Assembly: GCA_963736425.1 (NCBI GenBank)
Contig: CAVTOX010000014.1
Span: 310,001-374,000 of the forward strand
Length of the DNA: 64,000 nucleotides
Direction: 5' to 3'
From: Prado023 sp963736425
Lineage (GTDB): Bacteria; Actinomycetota; Actinomycetes; S36-B12; CAIYMF01
Shown here: piece after piece, positions 53,081 through 62,506 of the stretch
How the letters are laid out: the number at the start of each line of letters is the position of its first letter
Numbering within the stretch: the first letter of the stretch is position 1
Program-made: the position numbers and the translations under genes
Notes under the pieces: model-generated
What the model saw: only the letters and a program-made list of their open reading frames with translations
What the model was told of the DNA's origin: nothing
The model's database searches: none

Positions 53081-54946
53081 CTACTCCGTGTCCTCGTCGG
53101 AGGCCCGGCGCCGGGCGACCAGCACGACCGCGGCGATCCCGGCGACCACGAGCGCGCCGAGCCCTGCGAGCAGGGCCGGGCTTGCGGCGAAACCGGTGGA
53201 GGATCCCTCCGCCTGGCCATCAGCGGCCCCCACCGGGGTGATCGACTGGTAGGACCACGTGCCGAACTGGAACAGCCGCGGTCCGGAGCCCGTGGGCTGC
53301 GCGACGAAGTTGGTGAACCGGTCGGAACGGTAGGCCTGCAGCAGGTCGTAGTAGAACGTGATGGCGTACGGCGCCTCGTCGTAGACGATCTGCTGCATCG
53401 CCTTGACGATCTCGGCCCGCTTCGCGGCGTCGGTCTCCACGGCCTGCTCGGCGTAGAGCCGGTCGTACTCCTCGTTGCAGAAGTGCGAGTCCGACAGCCC
53501 GGCGTAGATGGTGCCCTCCTCCTTCGTGGAGCGCTGCGCGCAGGTGAAGGTGGACAGCTGGTAGTCGGGGTCGGGCTCGACGACCCACCCCCACTCGAAC
53601 AGGTCGAATCGTCCCTGTCCGTTGAGCTCGATCAGGGTGTCCTCGGTCACGATCTTGGTCTCGACCGTGATCCCGATGGCCTCGAGCCAGCCCTGCACGA
53701 ACTGCACCGTCTGCTGGGAGGTCTGGGATTCCTGGCGGCCCAGCAGTCGCAGGGTCAGGGGCTTGCCGTCCGGACCGACCCGCTTGCCATCGGCGTCGAG
53801 GGGGTACCCGGCCTCGTCGAGCAGCTCACCGGCCTTGACCGGGTCGTAGGTGAACGGGTTGCTGGGCTCGAGGTGCAGGGCGGCGTAGAGCGGCGGGATG
53901 ATCGTGCTGCCCGCAGTGCCGTAGACGGCCACCTTGTCCACCAGGGTCTGCCGGTCGATGGCGTGGTTGATGGCCTGGCGCACCCGCTTGTCCTTGAGCG
54001 CGGGGTTGCCGTCGCCGATGGGGGTGCCGTCGGCCAGCGCCGCACCCACATTCATCCCGATCTCGTTGAAGCCGTAGTACGCGGCGTTGACCGCGGTGAT
54101 GTCCTCCTCGCCCTTGATCGCGTCGAAGACATTCGGCTGCATCTCGTCGGCGAAGTCGATCTCTGCCTTGCGCAGGGCCTGGGCGACCGCATCGGCGTTC
54201 TTGTAGACCCGGAACGTGAGCTCTCCGACAGACGGGACACCCCGGTAGTAGTTCGGGTTGGCCTGGAACCGGATGAACTGGCCCTTCTGGCGTTCGGTGA
54301 GCACGTAGGGCCCGGCTCCCACGATCGGCTGACCGTCGGTCGGCTCGTTCTCGTAGGAGCGGACCTCCTTGCCGTCGATGTCCTTCCAGATGTGCTCGGG
54401 CAGGATGTAGACGGCCAGCCGCTCCATGATCGGCGAGGGCTTGTCGACGGTGAGCACCAGAGTGGTGTCGTCGGTGGCCTCGGCCTTGGTGATGTTGGCC
54501 ACGTAGCTGCCGTAGTTGGTCTTCTCGTAGTCGCCGGTCATCACCCGGTTGAACGAGTATGCGGCGTCCCGGGCGGTCAGCGGCTGGCCGTCGCTCCACG
54601 TGAGGCCCTCCCGGATCTTGTACGTCCAGGTCTTCTTGTCCGCCGACTCCTCCCAGGACTCAGCCAGGTCCGGGACCGGCGAGAAGTCCTCGGCGCTGGA
54701 GTCCGTGAGCGTCGGGTACATGAGCTGGTACATCTCGTAGGCGGTCGACACGATGCCCGTGAACGGGTTCAGCGAGTCCACGTCGTCGGTGACGCCGACG
54801 GTGAACGCCTGTGACTCCGCAGCGATCGGGACTGCGCTCGGCGCCGCCGACGGGGACTCGTCGGCATGAACGGCGGCGACCGGGAGCAGCAGCGCGCACG
54901 TGACGCCCGCGGCGAGGGTGATCCGTCGCAATGACAGGGGGTTCAT
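53081..54946 (-). CDS. oppA: peptide-binding protein OppA with C-terminal membrane anchor
   Basis: 621 residues. Family 5 extracellular solute-binding protein. A signal peptide (ITLAAGVTCALLLPVAAVHA) is cut before ADESPS; there is no lipobox cysteine. The body has LAESWEESADKKTWTYKIR and PYVLTERQKGQFIRFQANPNYY. Instead of a lipid anchor, the C-terminus carries a helix (LLAGLGALVVAGIAAVVLVA) followed by RRRASDEDTE, so it seems tethered to the membrane. ATG 54946 follows GGAGG. First gene of the opp operon; a -10-like TATCCT lies at 55035-55030. Confidence 0.9.
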   Translation of the reverse strand: MNPLSLRRITLAAGVTCALLLPVAAVHADESPSAAPSAVPIAAESQAFTVGVTDDVDSLNPFTGIVSTAYEMYQLMYPTLTDSSAEDFSPVPDLAESWEESADKKTWTYKIREGLTWSDGQPLTARDAAYSFNRVMTGDYEKTNYGSYVANITKAEATDDTTLVLTVDKPSPIMERLAVYILPEHIWKDIDGKEVRSYENEPTDGQPIVGAGPYVLTERQKGQFIRFQANPNYYRGVPSVGELTFRVYKNADAVAQALRKAEIDFADEMQPNVFDAIKGEEDITAVNAAYYGFNEIGMNVGAALADGTPIGDGNPALKDKRVRQAINHAIDRQTLVDKVAVYGTAGSTIIPPLYAALHLEPSNPFTYDPVKAGELLDEAGYPLDADGKRVGPDGKPLTLRLLGRQESQTSQQTVQFVQGWLEAIGITVETKIVTEDTLIELNGQGRFDLFEWGWVVEPDPDYQLSTFTCAQRSTKEEGTIYAGLSDSHFCNEEYDRLYAEQAVETDAAKRAEIVKAMQQIVYDEAPYAITFYYDLLQAYRSDRFTNFVAQPTGSGPRLFQFGTWSYQSITPVGAADGQAEGSSTGFAASPALLAGLGALVVAGIAAVVLVARRRASDEDTE

Positions 54947-55029
54947 CGGTGCCTCCGATGACAGGGCACAGGGCCGGGGGTCCGCCTCCGGCGGGTGATT
55001 CCCCCACCCCGGGTCGGAAGGACAGGCGC

Positions 55030-55035
55030 AGGATA
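55030..55035 (-). promoter_or_regulatory. candidate -10 of the opp operon
   Basis: On the minus strand TATCCT (55035-55030) lies about 84 bases before the oppA ATG. The -35 region 17 bases away (ATGGAA) is weak. Position between divergent genes supports it. Confidence 0.35.
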
Positions 55036-55098
55036 GCCGACGCAGGATCGGATTCCATCCGCGCTGCGTCAGCGTCCGGCAAAGCGCCTGCGCCCTGC

Positions 55099-55104
55099 TA
55101 GGTT
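55099..55104 (+). promoter_or_regulatory. candidate -10 of a leaderless oligopeptidase transcript
   Basis: TAGGTT is followed by eight bases and ATG 55113; no ribosome binding site is visible. Confidence 0.5.
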
Positions 55105-55112
55105 CGGCCCTC

Positions 55113-57269
55113 ATGGTCATCCCACCCGTGGCACCCACGCGCCCCCATGTCCGGCACCTGCACGGCCGGGAGGTCCCTGACGAGTTCGCCTGGATGGCAG
55201 ACGGCGGCGACGACCTGACCGCGTACCTGCGCGCTGAGCTCGACCACTACGCCGCAGCCACCGCGCCGCTGGAGCCACTGCGCCGTCGGCTGTTCACCGA
55301 GATGGTGGCCCGGACGCCGCTGGCCGAGGAGGGACCGGCGCACTCCTGCGGGGCCGCGGAGTTCCGGGACGTGATGCCCGACGGATCGCAGCTCGGCCAG
55401 TTCCAGCGGCAGGCTGCGGGTGCGGGGCAGTGGTCCACGCTGCTGGACCTCGACGCCGAGGCGGACGCGGTGGGATCAACCTACGCCGAGGTCGGGGTGC
55501 GTGAGATCAGCCCGGACGGCTCGCTGCTGGCCTGGTCGTTGGACTCCACGGGCGAGGAGCTCTACGAGCTCCGGTTCCGGGACGTCGCCAGTGGCACGGA
55601 CCTGCCCGAGCGGATGGAGCGCACCTACTACGGTGGCGCATGGTCGGCCGACTCGCGCGCCTTCTTCTACACCGTCGTGGACCACGTGTACCGGCCCCAC
55701 CAGGTGTGGCGTCATGTGGTCGGGACCGATCCGGCGACCGATGTTCTCGTGCTGCAGGAGGACGACCGGCGCTTCGAGCTGTCAGTGCGCACGACCCGGT
55801 GCGGGCGGTGGGTGCTCATCCATGCGGGGAGCCGGGACAGCGCCGAGACCTGGGCGATCCCAGCAGCGGATCCAACGGCGGCACCGGTCACCGTCGGAGG
55901 TCGTCGGGACGGGCATGAGTACGTCCTGGAGTCGGTGCCCGACGGACCGGAGCCCTTCCTCGCCGTGACCAACCATGGGGGAGTGCGGGAGTTCACACTC
56001 AGCTGGGTGGGCCTCGGTGCGACCGACCCGTCGACGTGGCGATCGGCCGCCGACGCGCCACTCCCAGGTGATCGCGAGGCCGCTCACTCCGACCTCGAAC
56101 CGCAGTCCTCGGTGCCACGGCGATTCCTGGCCGTCGACGCCTTCTCCGGCGTTGTTGTGGTGAGCCTCCGCGAGTCGGGGCGACCCGCCCTGTACGTGGC
56201 CCCGGTGGCCGCGTCGGGAGTGGACTGGTCGAAGGCGTATGCGCTGCGCTCGGCGCCCGGGTCGTCCATCGAGCTGGGCACCAACGAGGAGTTCGATGCG
56301 CCGTTCGTCACTGTCGTGGTGCAGAGCCGGGTGGACCCGCCCACCTGGACCGACCATCGGTTCGACCCCGCTGCGGAGCCAGTCGTGCGCCACCGGAGCC
56401 AGGCGCCCAACCACGACGCGAGCAGCTACGTCGTGGCCCAGCAGTGGGTCACCGCCCGTGACGGCATGCAGGTCCCGGTCACGCTGGTCGCCCACCGGGT
56501 GACCCCCCTGGATGGGACTGCCCCCTGCCTGCTCTACGGCTACGGGGCCTATGAGTACGCCTACGACCCGACGTTCAGCCGGGCGCTGCCCAGCCTTCTG
56601 GACCGGGGGGTCGTCTGGGCCCATGCGCACGTACGTGGTGGTGGTGAGCTCGGCCGGCACTGGTGGGACTGTGGGCACATGGCCACCAAGGCCAACTCGT
56701 TCCGGGACTTCGTGGACGTCGCCCGTGCCCTGGGGTCCGGACCCGACGCGAAGGTGGACGGGTCCCGGATCGTCTCCCGCGGCGGTTCCGCCGGCGGGCT
56801 GCTGGTCACCGCGGCCATGGATCTCGACCCCGATGCCTTCGCCGGCGTCATCGCCGAGGTGCCCTTCGTCGATGTCGTGAACTCGATGCTTGACTCCGAG
56901 TTGCCGCTGACGGTGGGGGAGTGGGAGGAGTGGGGCAACCCAGCTCTCCCGGAACAGTTCGCCTGGATGAGTTCCTACGCGCCCTATGACAATGTGCCGC
57001 CCGCTGGCCGTCGGCCATTCATCCTGGCGACCGGAGCGGTGCACGACCCGCGGGTCATGGTCCACGAGCCGGCGAAGTGGGTCGCCCGGCTGCGGGCCAC
57101 AGATCCGCAGCAGGGAGCGGTCGAGGTGCCTGGCCGGCGCGGCGGGGTGCTGCTGCGGGTAGCTCTCGAGGAGGGCTCCCACGGCGGGGCGGCGGGGCGG
57201 TATGCGGCCCTCGACGAGGAGGCGCAGACCCAGGCCGTGATCCTCGCGGCGATGGGGATCACCGGGTAG
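55113..57269 (+). CDS. ptrB: oligopeptidase B-like prolyl oligopeptidase (S9A)
   Basis: 718 residues. An N-terminal seven-bladed propeller gates a C-terminal alpha/beta hydrolase domain. Catalytic triad: Ser559 in SRGGSAGGLL, Asp645 in VHDPRVM, His690 in GSHGGAAG. The conserved YGAYEYAYDPTFS and HVRGGGELGRHWW segments are typical of oligopeptidase B, which cuts short peptides after Arg or Lys. No signal peptide, so it should act in the cytoplasm on peptides delivered by the divergent opp transporter. Confidence 0.92.
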   Translation: MVIPPVAPTRPHVRHLHGREVPDEFAWMADGGDDLTAYLRAELDHYAAATAPLEPLRRRLFTEMVARTPLAEEGPAHSCGAAEFRDVMPDGSQLGQFQRQAAGAGQWSTLLDLDAEADAVGSTYAEVGVREISPDGSLLAWSLDSTGEELYELRFRDVASGTDLPERMERTYYGGAWSADSRAFFYTVVDHVYRPHQVWRHVVGTDPATDVLVLQEDDRRFELSVRTTRCGRWVLIHAGSRDSAETWAIPAADPTAAPVTVGGRRDGHEYVLESVPDGPEPFLAVTNHGGVREFTLSWVGLGATDPSTWRSAADAPLPGDREAAHSDLEPQSSVPRRFLAVDAFSGVVVVSLRESGRPALYVAPVAASGVDWSKAYALRSAPGSSIELGTNEEFDAPFVTVVVQSRVDPPTWTDHRFDPAAEPVVRHRSQAPNHDASSYVVAQQWVTARDGMQVPVTLVAHRVTPLDGTAPCLLYGYGAYEYAYDPTFSRALPSLLDRGVVWAHAHVRGGGELGRHWWDCGHMATKANSFRDFVDVARALGSGPDAKVDGSRIVSRGGSAGGLLVTAAMDLDPDAFAGVIAEVPFVDVVNSMLDSELPLTVGEWEEWGNPALPEQFAWMSSYAPYDNVPPAGRRPFILATGAVHDPRVMVHEPAKWVARLRATDPQQGAVEVPGRRGGVLLRVALEEGSHGGAAGRYAALDEEAQTQAVILAAMGITG

Positions 57270-57275
57270 GTGGGG

Positions 57276-58049
57276 TCAGGGCCGCGTGCGTGATGGCGAC
57301 GCTGCGCGCGTCGGCGCCGGGGCAGACCCAGCCCGAAGGACCACGAGGTCGGCCAGCGCGTTGGTGTCGGCCAGCACCCCAGGAGTGACCGGGGTGTCGT
57401 GCCGGTCGGCAGCGGTGACGATCCGGTCGCGCAGGATCCCGTCGGCGATGACCATCGGGACCACGATGAACGACGTGCACCCGTCCACGCACCGCATCAA
57501 CGTGCGGATCCGTCCCAGAGGGCGGCCACCGTCGAGGTAGGCCGCGCGCACCGCACGGGCCCCCAACGAGTCGGCCACTGCGCCACCCTGGGTGCGGAAC
57601 AGCGACTCCATGGCGCCGACGGCACGCAGGTCGCGCGATCCGGCCGCGGCCAGGATGATCCCGGTTCGGGCGTCGACGGGCAGGCCCGAGGCGGCGATGA
57701 GCTCGGCTGCCGCAGTGAGCAGCAACGGGTGCAGTCCGACCGGTTCCGCGACGGCGACCCCGAGCCTGGGTGCTGCGCAGCGCATCGCGGTGATCGCCGC
57801 CGGGACATCGACGCGGGCGTGGTACGCGGGGCTGATGAGCAGCGGGACGACCGTCGTGTCGGGCGCCCCGGCGTCGTGCCACGAGCGCGCGGCCTCTGCG
57901 GGGCTCGGCGCGTGGTGGTCGAGGTAGGCCACCTGGGTGGCGATCCCGGCCACCTTGAGCCGCCCGGACAGGGACGCGACGTCGCGCGCGTGCCTGGGGT
58001 CCGGGGAACCATGAGCGAGAAGTGTCAGTGACATCGTGGCAATGGTCAC
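57276..58049 (-). CDS. sirohydrochlorin chelatase (CbiX/SirB-like)
   Basis: 257 residues with two CbiX-like halves. The metal-binding histidine is in LTLLAHGSPDPRH, and the second half begins GIILAAAGSRD. Expected to insert iron into sirohydrochlorin to make siroheme for the sulfite reductase at the head of the operon; cobalt chelation for B12 is the alternative. GTG 58049 overlaps the cysG stop (GTGA); ATG 58034 is another possible start. The C-terminal 20 residues are low-complexity. Confidence 0.85.
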   Translation of the reverse strand: MTIATMSLTLLAHGSPDPRHARDVASLSGRLKVAGIATQVAYLDHHAPSPAEAARSWHDAGAPDTTVVPLLISPAYHARVDVPAAITAMRCAAPRLGVAVAEPVGLHPLLLTAAAELIAASGLPVDARTGIILAAAGSRDLRAVGAMESLFRTQGGAVADSLGARAVRAAYLDGGRPLGRIRTLMRCVDGCTSFIVVPMVIADGILRDRIVTAADRHDTPVTPGVLADTNALADLVVLRAGSAPAPTRAASPSRTRP

Positions 58050-59608
58050 CCAGCCCGGGCGATCTCACCCTGCGGCACGCCGGAGAGGTCCCCGAGTTCT
58101 GCGCGCAGCGCGACCACGTCGCCGACCACGATCACGGCCGGCCCAGGCAGGCGGGCTGCTGCCACGTCGTCGCCGATGCTTGCCAGCGTCCCGGTCACGG
58201 TGCGCTGACGAGGGGTCCATCCGTCGCTGATCACCGCGACCGGGGTGCCCGGTTCGCGCCCGGCGGCAATCAGCTCGTCTGCCGTCCCGGCCAGCCCTGA
58301 CAGGCCCATGAGCAGAACGAGGGTCGCGTCGTGGGGTGCGGTCCGGGCGGCATCGAGGGCTTGTCCTGCGCCAGCGTGGGCACTGGCGATGACCAGTGAG
58401 GTCGTGATCCCGCGGTGGGTCACCGGGATGCCCGCGGCCGCCGGGACGCTCACCGCGGAGGTCACCCCCGGCACGACCTCGACCGGGACGTCGTGGGCCA
58501 GGCAGTGCAGGGCCTCCTCGCCACCGCGTCCCAGGACGAAGGGATCGCCGCCCTTCAGCCGGACCACGGTGCGCCCGGCCCGGGCGTGTTCGACGAGGAT
58601 CCGGTTGATCTCGTCCTGGGGGATCGGGTGGTTGCCCGCGGTCTTGCCCACATCGATGATTCGGACGTCGGGGCCAAGCTCGGACAGGAGGCTGGTGGGG
58701 CCGAGCCGGTCGGTGACGACCACGTCGGCACGCACCAGCCACTGCCGCCCCGAGACGGTGATCAACCCCGGATCCCCCGGCCCACCCCCGACAAGCACGA
58801 CGCGCCCGCCCGTTCCCGTTGAGATCGCGTCGGGTCTGGTGAGTGTTGGGCGGGATCGCGTCGGGTTCGAACGAACGCGATCCGCTCGAACCCGACTCGA
58901 TCCGGCAGGGGTTGTGGCGGGGCGGGTTCGGCGCAGGGGGAGGGTGCCTGTGGCGAGCAGGTCGCTGATCGCGTCGCGGATCGCACGGGCGCGTCCTGGG
59001 TCGCCACCGCCGGAGACCGCGACCTGGACCCCGTCCGGGCCCTGGGCGATCGCAGGGGTGTGGGCGGCCGACTCCCGGGCGCGGTCGGCGCGCACGCACC
59101 AGATCCCGGCGTCGTCGGCCCGACGGGCGATGGCCTCGTCTGCGAGGAGGTCGCCGGTCGCGGTGTGCACCAGCCACCAGCGGGACGCGTGCGGCCGGTG
59201 GATCCCCTGCGCGTCGGAGGTCGTGCGCGCCCGGGCAGCTCCTGCCCCGGGAGGCCGAGCAGCAGCGCCCCCAGCCTCGTTCGGCGCCGCTGCTTCGGGC
59301 CCGTCCTCGGTCGCCACCGCCCGGGCCGCCGCCCCGAGGGCCACTACCCCCGCAGGGCCGACCGTGACGTCCTCGGCTGTCGCCTCGCGGGGCCACCATG
59401 TGACCGCGCCCTCGGCCACGAGGTCGATGAGGTCCTCGCAGATCGCCGGGGCGATCACCGTCACCAGTGCGCCGGCCGTTACCAGCCCTGCCGCCCTGCG
59501 TGCTGCGACTGGCCCGCCGCCGACCACGAGCGTGGCGCGGCCCGTCAGGTCCAGCAGCAGCGCATAGCGGGTCGCCGGACTGGATCCACGGGATCCGATG
59601 GCGGTCAT
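58046..59608 (-). CDS. cysG: siroheme synthase CysG-like (dehydrogenase plus uroporphyrinogen III methyltransferase)
   Basis: 520 residues. N-terminal precorrin-2 dehydrogenase domain (ATLVVGGGPVAARRAAGLV, then VQVAVSGGGDPGRARAIRD) and C-terminal SUMT domain (GRVVLVGGGPGDPGLITVSG, VRLKGGDPFVLGRGGEE, VPGVTSAVSVPAAAGIPVTHR). The chelatase activity of enteric CysG is probably supplied by the next gene. Unusual: about 45 extra residues (near 95-140, Ala/Pro-rich) in the first domain, and an Arg/Thr-rich linker near 234-261 encoded by nested DNA repeats. Overlaps cysN by ATGA. Confidence 0.9.
   Translation of the reverse strand: MTAIGSRGSSPATRYALLLDLTGRATLVVGGGPVAARRAAGLVTAGALVTVIAPAICEDLIDLVAEGAVTWWPREATAEDVTVGPAGVVALGAAARAVATEDGPEAAAPNEAGGAAARPPGAGAARARTTSDAQGIHRPHASRWWLVHTATGDLLADEAIARRADDAGIWCVRADRARESAAHTPAIAQGPDGVQVAVSGGGDPGRARAIRDAISDLLATGTLPLRRTRPATTPAGSSRVRADRVRSNPTRSRPTLTRPDAISTGTGGRVVLVGGGPGDPGLITVSGRQWLVRADVVVTDRLGPTSLLSELGPDVRIIDVGKTAGNHPIPQDEINRILVEHARAGRTVVRLKGGDPFVLGRGGEEALHCLAHDVPVEVVPGVTSAVSVPAAAGIPVTHRGITTSLVIASAHAGAGQALDAARTAPHDATLVLLMGLSGLAGTADELIAAGREPGTPVAVISDGWTPRQRTVTGTLASIGDDVAAARLPGPAVIVVGDVVALRAELGDLSGVPQGEIARAG
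58823..58905. repeat. nested direct and inverted repeats inside the cysG linker
   Basis: GATCGCGTCGGGT occurs twice (58823 and 58854). The second copy also forms two interleaved dyads: GGATCGCGT with ACGCGATCC and TCGGGTTCGA with TCGAACCCGA. The whole lies in the codons for the low-complexity linker of CysG. Confidence 0.7.
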
Positions 59609-60864
59609 GCGGCGGTCGTCCGGACCATCCCGGCAGCCACAGTGGCCCCGGTCTGAGCGTCGATGAGGAGGAAGGCGCCAGTGGCCCGGATCTCGTCGTA
59701 GGGGTCGAACGCGATCGGCTCAGCCAGGCGGATCCGCACCTCGCCGATGTCGTTGAGCGCAAGTCGGTCGACTCCGGAATGCGCCTCAAGGGTATCGATG
59801 TCGAGTCGGCTGTCGATGCTCTCGACCAATGCGCGGACGGTGCGCGAGCCCGCCTTGAGCAGCAGCTTCTGGCGGGGGACCAGCGCCTGCTCGGCGAGCA
59901 CCGTGACCGTCGCGGCCACGTCGCCGACGACGTCGGGGGCCGCCTGAGCCGCCGCCAGCAGGTCGCCGCGGGAGATGTCGATGTCATCGGCCAGGCGCAG
60001 CGTGACCGACTGGCTCGCCTGCGCCCAGGCCAAGGGCCCGTCGTAGGTGTCGATCGCGACCACCGTCGAGCGTGCCCCGCTGGGGGCGATCACCACGGCA
60101 TCCCCCACGGAGACGGTGCCCGCCTCGACCCGTCCGGCGTACCCGCGGTAGTCGTGGTGCTCAGCGTCCTGCGGGCGGATCACGTACTGGACCGGGAACC
60201 GGAACGGCTGCCGGGCCGGGTCGCTGCCGACTGGTACCGACTCGAGGTGCTCGAGCAGCGTCGGGCCCTCGTACCAGTCGGTCCGCGGCGACCGGGTCAC
60301 GACGTTGTCACCATCGAGTGCGCTGATCGGGATCGCCACGACGTCATCGACGCCGTGCGCGTGGGCGTAGGCGTCGAACTCCTCGCGGATCGAGTCGAAC
60401 ACCTCGCGGTCGAACCCGACGAGGTCCATCTTGTTCACCACCACCGCGATGTGCCGCACGCCCAGCAGGGCGCTGATCGCGGCGTGCCGGCGGGTCTGCT
60501 CGACCACGCCGTTGCGGGCGTCGACCAGGATCAGCGCGAGCTCGGCTGTGGAGGCCCCGGTCACCATGTTGCGCGTGTACTGCACGTGCCCGGGGGTGTC
60601 GGCGAGGATGAACGATCGGTTCGGCGTCGCGAAGTACCGGTACGCGACGTCGATCGTGATGCCCTGCTCGCGCTCGGCGCGCAGCCCGTCGGTGAGCAGC
60701 GCGAGGTCGGGGGCGGCCAGGCCGCGGTCGCGACTGACCTGCTCGATCGCGTCCATGGTGTCGGCCAGGATCGACTTCGTGTCGTAGAGCAGCCGACCCA
60801 CGAGGGTGGACTTGCCGTCATCGACGGATCCGGCGGTGGCCAGGCGGAGCAGTTCGTGCGCCAT
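59605..60864 (-). CDS. cysN: sulfate adenylyltransferase subunit 1 (GTPase)
   Basis: 419 residues. EF-Tu-like GTPase that drives APS formation by CysD. G1 GSVDDGKST, G3 DTPGH, G4 NKMD, and the switch region EREQGITIDVAYRYF. It ends after the EF-Tu-like domains, so there is no fused APS kinase (CysC), fitting a pathway that reduces APS directly. Overlaps cysD and cysG by ATGA. Confidence 0.95.
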   Translation of the reverse strand: MAHELLRLATAGSVDDGKSTLVGRLLYDTKSILADTMDAIEQVSRDRGLAAPDLALLTDGLRAEREQGITIDVAYRYFATPNRSFILADTPGHVQYTRNMVTGASTAELALILVDARNGVVEQTRRHAAISALLGVRHIAVVVNKMDLVGFDREVFDSIREEFDAYAHAHGVDDVVAIPISALDGDNVVTRSPRTDWYEGPTLLEHLESVPVGSDPARQPFRFPVQYVIRPQDAEHHDYRGYAGRVEAGTVSVGDAVVIAPSGARSTVVAIDTYDGPLAWAQASQSVTLRLADDIDISRGDLLAAAQAAPDVVGDVAATVTVLAEQALVPRQKLLLKAGSRTVRALVESIDSRLDIDTLEAHSGVDRLALNDIGEVRIRLAEPIAFDPYDEIRATGAFLLIDAQTGATVAAGMVRTTAA

Positions 60865-61793
60865 CAGAAGTAGCCTTCCTTCTTGCGATCCTCCATGGCC
60901 GCCTCGGACATGCGGTCGTCGGCGCGGGTCGCGCCCCGTTCGGTGAGCCGGCTTGCTGATACCTCGTCGATGACCTCGGCCACGGTCATGGCGTCGGAGT
61001 CGACGGCCCCCGTGCAGGACATGTCCCCGACGGTCCGGTAGCGGACCCGACGGACCTCGACGGTCTCGTCGCCCTTGGCCCCGCCCCACTCACCGGCCGT
61101 GAGCCACATCGAGTTGCGCAGGAACACCGCGCGGTCATGGGCGTAGTAGATGCTGGGCAGCTCGATGCCCTCGCGCTCGATGTAGCGCCAGACGTCGCCC
61201 TCGGTCCAGTTCGACAGCGGGAACACGCGGACGTGCTCGCCGGGGGCGTGCCTGCCGTTGTAGAGGTCCCAGAGCTCTGGGCGCTGCCGTCGCGGGTCCC
61301 ACTGGCCGAACTCGTCACGGAGGCTGAAGATCCGCTCCTTGGCGCGCGCCTTCTCCTCGTCGCGGCGGCCGCCGCCGAACACGGCGTCGAACCGGTGCTC
61401 GGCGATCGTGTCGAGCAGCGGGACGGTCTGCAGCGGGTTGCGGGTGCCGTCGGGCCGCTCGCGAAGGACCCCCCGGTCGATCCAGTCCTGCACGTGGGCC
61501 ACGACCAGTCGCGTCCGGGTGCGTGCGACGGTCGCGTCGCGATACTCCAGGACCTCGGGGAAGTTGTGGCCGGTGTCGACGTGGACGAGTGTGAACGGCA
61601 CCTGGGCGGGGTGGAACGCCTTGATGGCCAGGTGCAGCATCACCACGGAGTCCTTGCCGCCGCTGAACAGCAGCGCGGGGCGCTCGAACTCCCCGGCGAC
61701 CTCGCGCATGATGTGGATGGCCTCGCTCTCCAGCGCCGACAGGTGGTCGAGGGCGAGTGTGGGGTGCGTGGGGGTCAGGATCGATGTGCTCAT
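60864..61793 (-). CDS. cysD: sulfate adenylyltransferase subunit 2
   Basis: 309 residues. PP-loop ATP pyrophosphatase fold, motif LLFSGGKDSVVMLHL; makes APS from sulfate and ATP. Further family motifs are HVDTGHNFPEVLEYRD, FGGGRRDEEKARAKERIFS and FPLSNWTEGDVWRYI. The C-terminus MEDRKKEGYF is typical. Overlaps cysH and cysN by ATGA. Confidence 0.96.
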   Translation of the reverse strand: MSTSILTPTHPTLALDHLSALESEAIHIMREVAGEFERPALLFSGGKDSVVMLHLAIKAFHPAQVPFTLVHVDTGHNFPEVLEYRDATVARTRTRLVVAHVQDWIDRGVLRERPDGTRNPLQTVPLLDTIAEHRFDAVFGGGRRDEEKARAKERIFSLRDEFGQWDPRRQRPELWDLYNGRHAPGEHVRVFPLSNWTEGDVWRYIEREGIELPSIYYAHDRAVFLRNSMWLTAGEWGGAKGDETVEVRRVRYRTVGDMSCTGAVDSDAMTVAEVIDEVSASRLTERGATRADDRMSEAAMEDRKKEGYF

Positions 61794-62506
61794 GTGTGCA
61801 ACCCGCATTCCGTCTTGGCCCGGCCGGACCAGCGGCCGGCTCGGGGATCGTCTCCAGGGGCAGTGGGATTCGTGCAGGGGGCGCAGCCGATCGATGCGTA
61901 GCCGACCTGGCGCAGTGGGTTGAGCAGGACGTCATGGAGCTCGGCGTAGGCCGAGACGTCCTCGTCGGTCCAGGCAGCCAGGGGGTTGAGCTTCACCTTC
62001 GCCCGCGTGGCATCCCACCCGATCACCTCGATGTCGGTGCGGGTGGGGGCGTCGACGCGGCGCATGCCGGTGATCCACGCGGCGAACGGTGCCAGCCCGC
62101 GTTCGAGTGGCTCCACCTTGCGCAGGGCGCAGCACCGGTCGGGATCTCGGGCGAAGAGGTCCGCACCCTCGGTGGCTTCCTGTTCGGCCACGCTCTGCTG
62201 TGGCGTCAGGGTGATCAGCGTGATCGGCCGGGTCGCGTCGTACGCGGCAGCGGTGCCCAGGGTCTCGGCGAAGTGATACCCGGTGTCGATGAACAGGGTG
62301 TTCACCTCGGGGATCACCTCGCTGGCCAGGTGCACCAGCACCTCGTCGCCCATGCTCGAGGCCAGGACGAGGTCATTGCCGAACTCGTCGTGGGCCCAGG
62401 CCAGGGCGATCCGCGCCTGGTCGTACGGGTCGGCGAAGTGCGCGACGACCGCCGCGCCCTCGGCCACCAGCCGCGGGTGCGCGGCGCGGACGTCGGTCGT
62501 GGTCAT
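61790..62506 (-). CDS. cysH: adenylylsulfate (APS) reductase
   Basis: 238 residues. Thioredoxin-dependent reductase forming sulfite. The 4Fe-4S cysteines CC (in DPDRCCALRKVEPL) and CxxC (in GCAPCTNP) are present, which marks the APS-type (plant/actinobacterial) enzyme rather than PAPS reductase; the catalytic cysteine is in the C-terminal ECGLHT. ATG 62506 follows AGGAGG and overlaps the stop of the small zinc-ribbon gene. Confidence 0.95.
   Translation of the reverse strand: MTTTDVRAAHPRLVAEGAAVVAHFADPYDQARIALAWAHDEFGNDLVLASSMGDEVLVHLASEVIPEVNTLFIDTGYHFAETLGTAAAYDATRPITLITLTPQQSVAEQEATEGADLFARDPDRCCALRKVEPLERGLAPFAAWITGMRRVDAPTRTDIEVIGWDATRAKVKLNPLAAWTDEDVSAYAELHDVLLNPLRQVGYASIGCAPCTNPTAPGDDPRAGRWSGRAKTECGLHT

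Noticed and set aside
53012..54814. Plus-strand open frame of 600 codons across oppA
   Set aside because: Antisense to an intact solute-binding protein gene; no recognisable domain.
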